Made by a program: the position numbers and the translations under genes
Shown: positions 5,023-5,216 of the stretch, piece by piece
Position numbering within the stretch: position 1 is the stretch's first letter
How the letters are laid out: each line of letters begins with the position of its first letter
Notes under the pieces: generated by a model
Seen by the model: only the letters and a program-made list of their open reading frames with translations
The model's database searches: none
Told to the model about the DNA's origin: nothing
NCBI GenBank assembly: GCA_017395725.1
Contig: JAFQOB010000037.1
Span: 1-5,216 of the forward strand
DNA from: Clostridia bacterium
Lineage (GTDB): Bacteria > Bacillota_A > Clostridia > Oscillospirales > CAG-272
DNA length: 5,216 nt
Reading direction: 5' to 3'

Positions 5023-5216
5023 TTTTTTCACCGCCTGTTTTCTCGGTTAGTTTTTCGTAAAAGTCCTTTGTAACCTCGGTATCTTTATCTGCAAATACAA
5101 GCACTTTTTCGTCTGATTCTATTATTACAAAAGCTTTGGCGTTATTGTGAGCAAATACCGTATACGTGCCAAATTCCTTGTTTTTAAACAAACCGAGCGA
5201 CAAAGTAGGAGAACCA
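5009..5216 (-). CDS. C-terminal part of a probable bacterial PH-domain (bPH_5-like) protein, 5' end outside window
   Basis: An open frame enters from the right edge and ends with TGA at 5009-5011, giving about 68 residues. It reads GSPTLSLGLFKNKEFGTYTVF at its start, then an AFVIIES / VLVFAD strand pair and a charged tail. The pattern S-x-G-x-F-K-N-x-E-F-G-x-Y, followed by a strand carrying conserved small and aromatic residues, resembles bacterial PH-like domains found at the C terminus of small membrane proteins; I assign this from memory of the family, without a search. A TTG at 5201-5203 could be read as a start, but the frame stays open to the edge and has no Shine-Dalgarno there, so it is almost certainly a truncated longer gene. 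It overlaps the ATPase start by 14 bases and is probably part of the same transporter operon. Confidence 0.65.
   Translation of the reverse strand, partial: GSPTLSLGLFKNKEFGTYTVFAHNNAKAFVIIESDEKVLVFADKDTEVTKDFYEKLTEKTGGEKNESN
5031..5036 (-). promoter_or_regulatory. Ribosome binding site deciding the ATPase start
   Basis: AGGCGG on the minus strand lies eight bases before ATG 5020-5022 and overlaps the alternative GTG (5029-5031), which has no good site of its own. It falls inside the upstream coding region, consistent with translational coupling. Confidence 0.6.

Noticed and set aside
5201..5203. TTG as the true start of the PH-like gene
   Set aside because: The frame remains open to the window edge, no Shine-Dalgarno precedes it, and the domain-like sequence begins before it.

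Overview
This window looks like chromosomal DNA of a moderately AT-rich, gut-type Firmicute of the class Clostridia. The signs are strong purine-rich Shine-Dalgarno sites, Leu CTT and Arg AGA preference in most genes, a Firmicutes-type (class II) GalT, and intrinsic terminators. Ruminococcaceae/Oscillospiraceae or Lachnospiraceae is an inference from style, not a firm assignment. No RNA gene, mobile element, CRISPR array or rearrangement scar was seen.

Left part (1-2464): a galactose-1-phosphate uridylyltransferase gene (galT) on the minus strand runs off the left edge, missing only its last few codons. It is divergent from a plus-strand AraC-family regulator. The 171-bp AT-rich gap between them holds a good promoter for each gene, a 20-bp perfect inverted repeat lying over the regulator promoter, and a tandem 7-bp repeat inside the galT promoter spacer. 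The simplest reading is an AraC-type sugar sensor controlling galT and possibly itself.

Middle part (2466-3308): a bidirectional terminator sits between the convergent regulator and a minus-strand PnuC-family vitamin/nucleoside transporter. The terminator stem overlaps the last codons and the stop codon of pnuC. pnuC has a near-consensus promoter and a leader of about 115 nt. In the leader, one segment can pair either with an upstream partner (antiterminator) or a downstream partner (intrinsic terminator). This is the layout of a riboswitch or a leader-peptide attenuator, and I could not match it to a known riboswitch class by eye. A 12-codon ORF crosses the switching region. This leader is the most interesting item in the window.

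Right part (3359-5216): a minus-strand operon encodes the C-terminal end of a probable bacterial PH-domain membrane protein, an ABC-transporter ATPase and an ABC-2-type permease. The coding regions overlap or lie 2 nt apart, suggesting translational coupling. The two ABC proteins probably form one exporter; its substrate cannot be told from sequence. No terminator is evident after the permease, so some readthrough into pnuC is possible.
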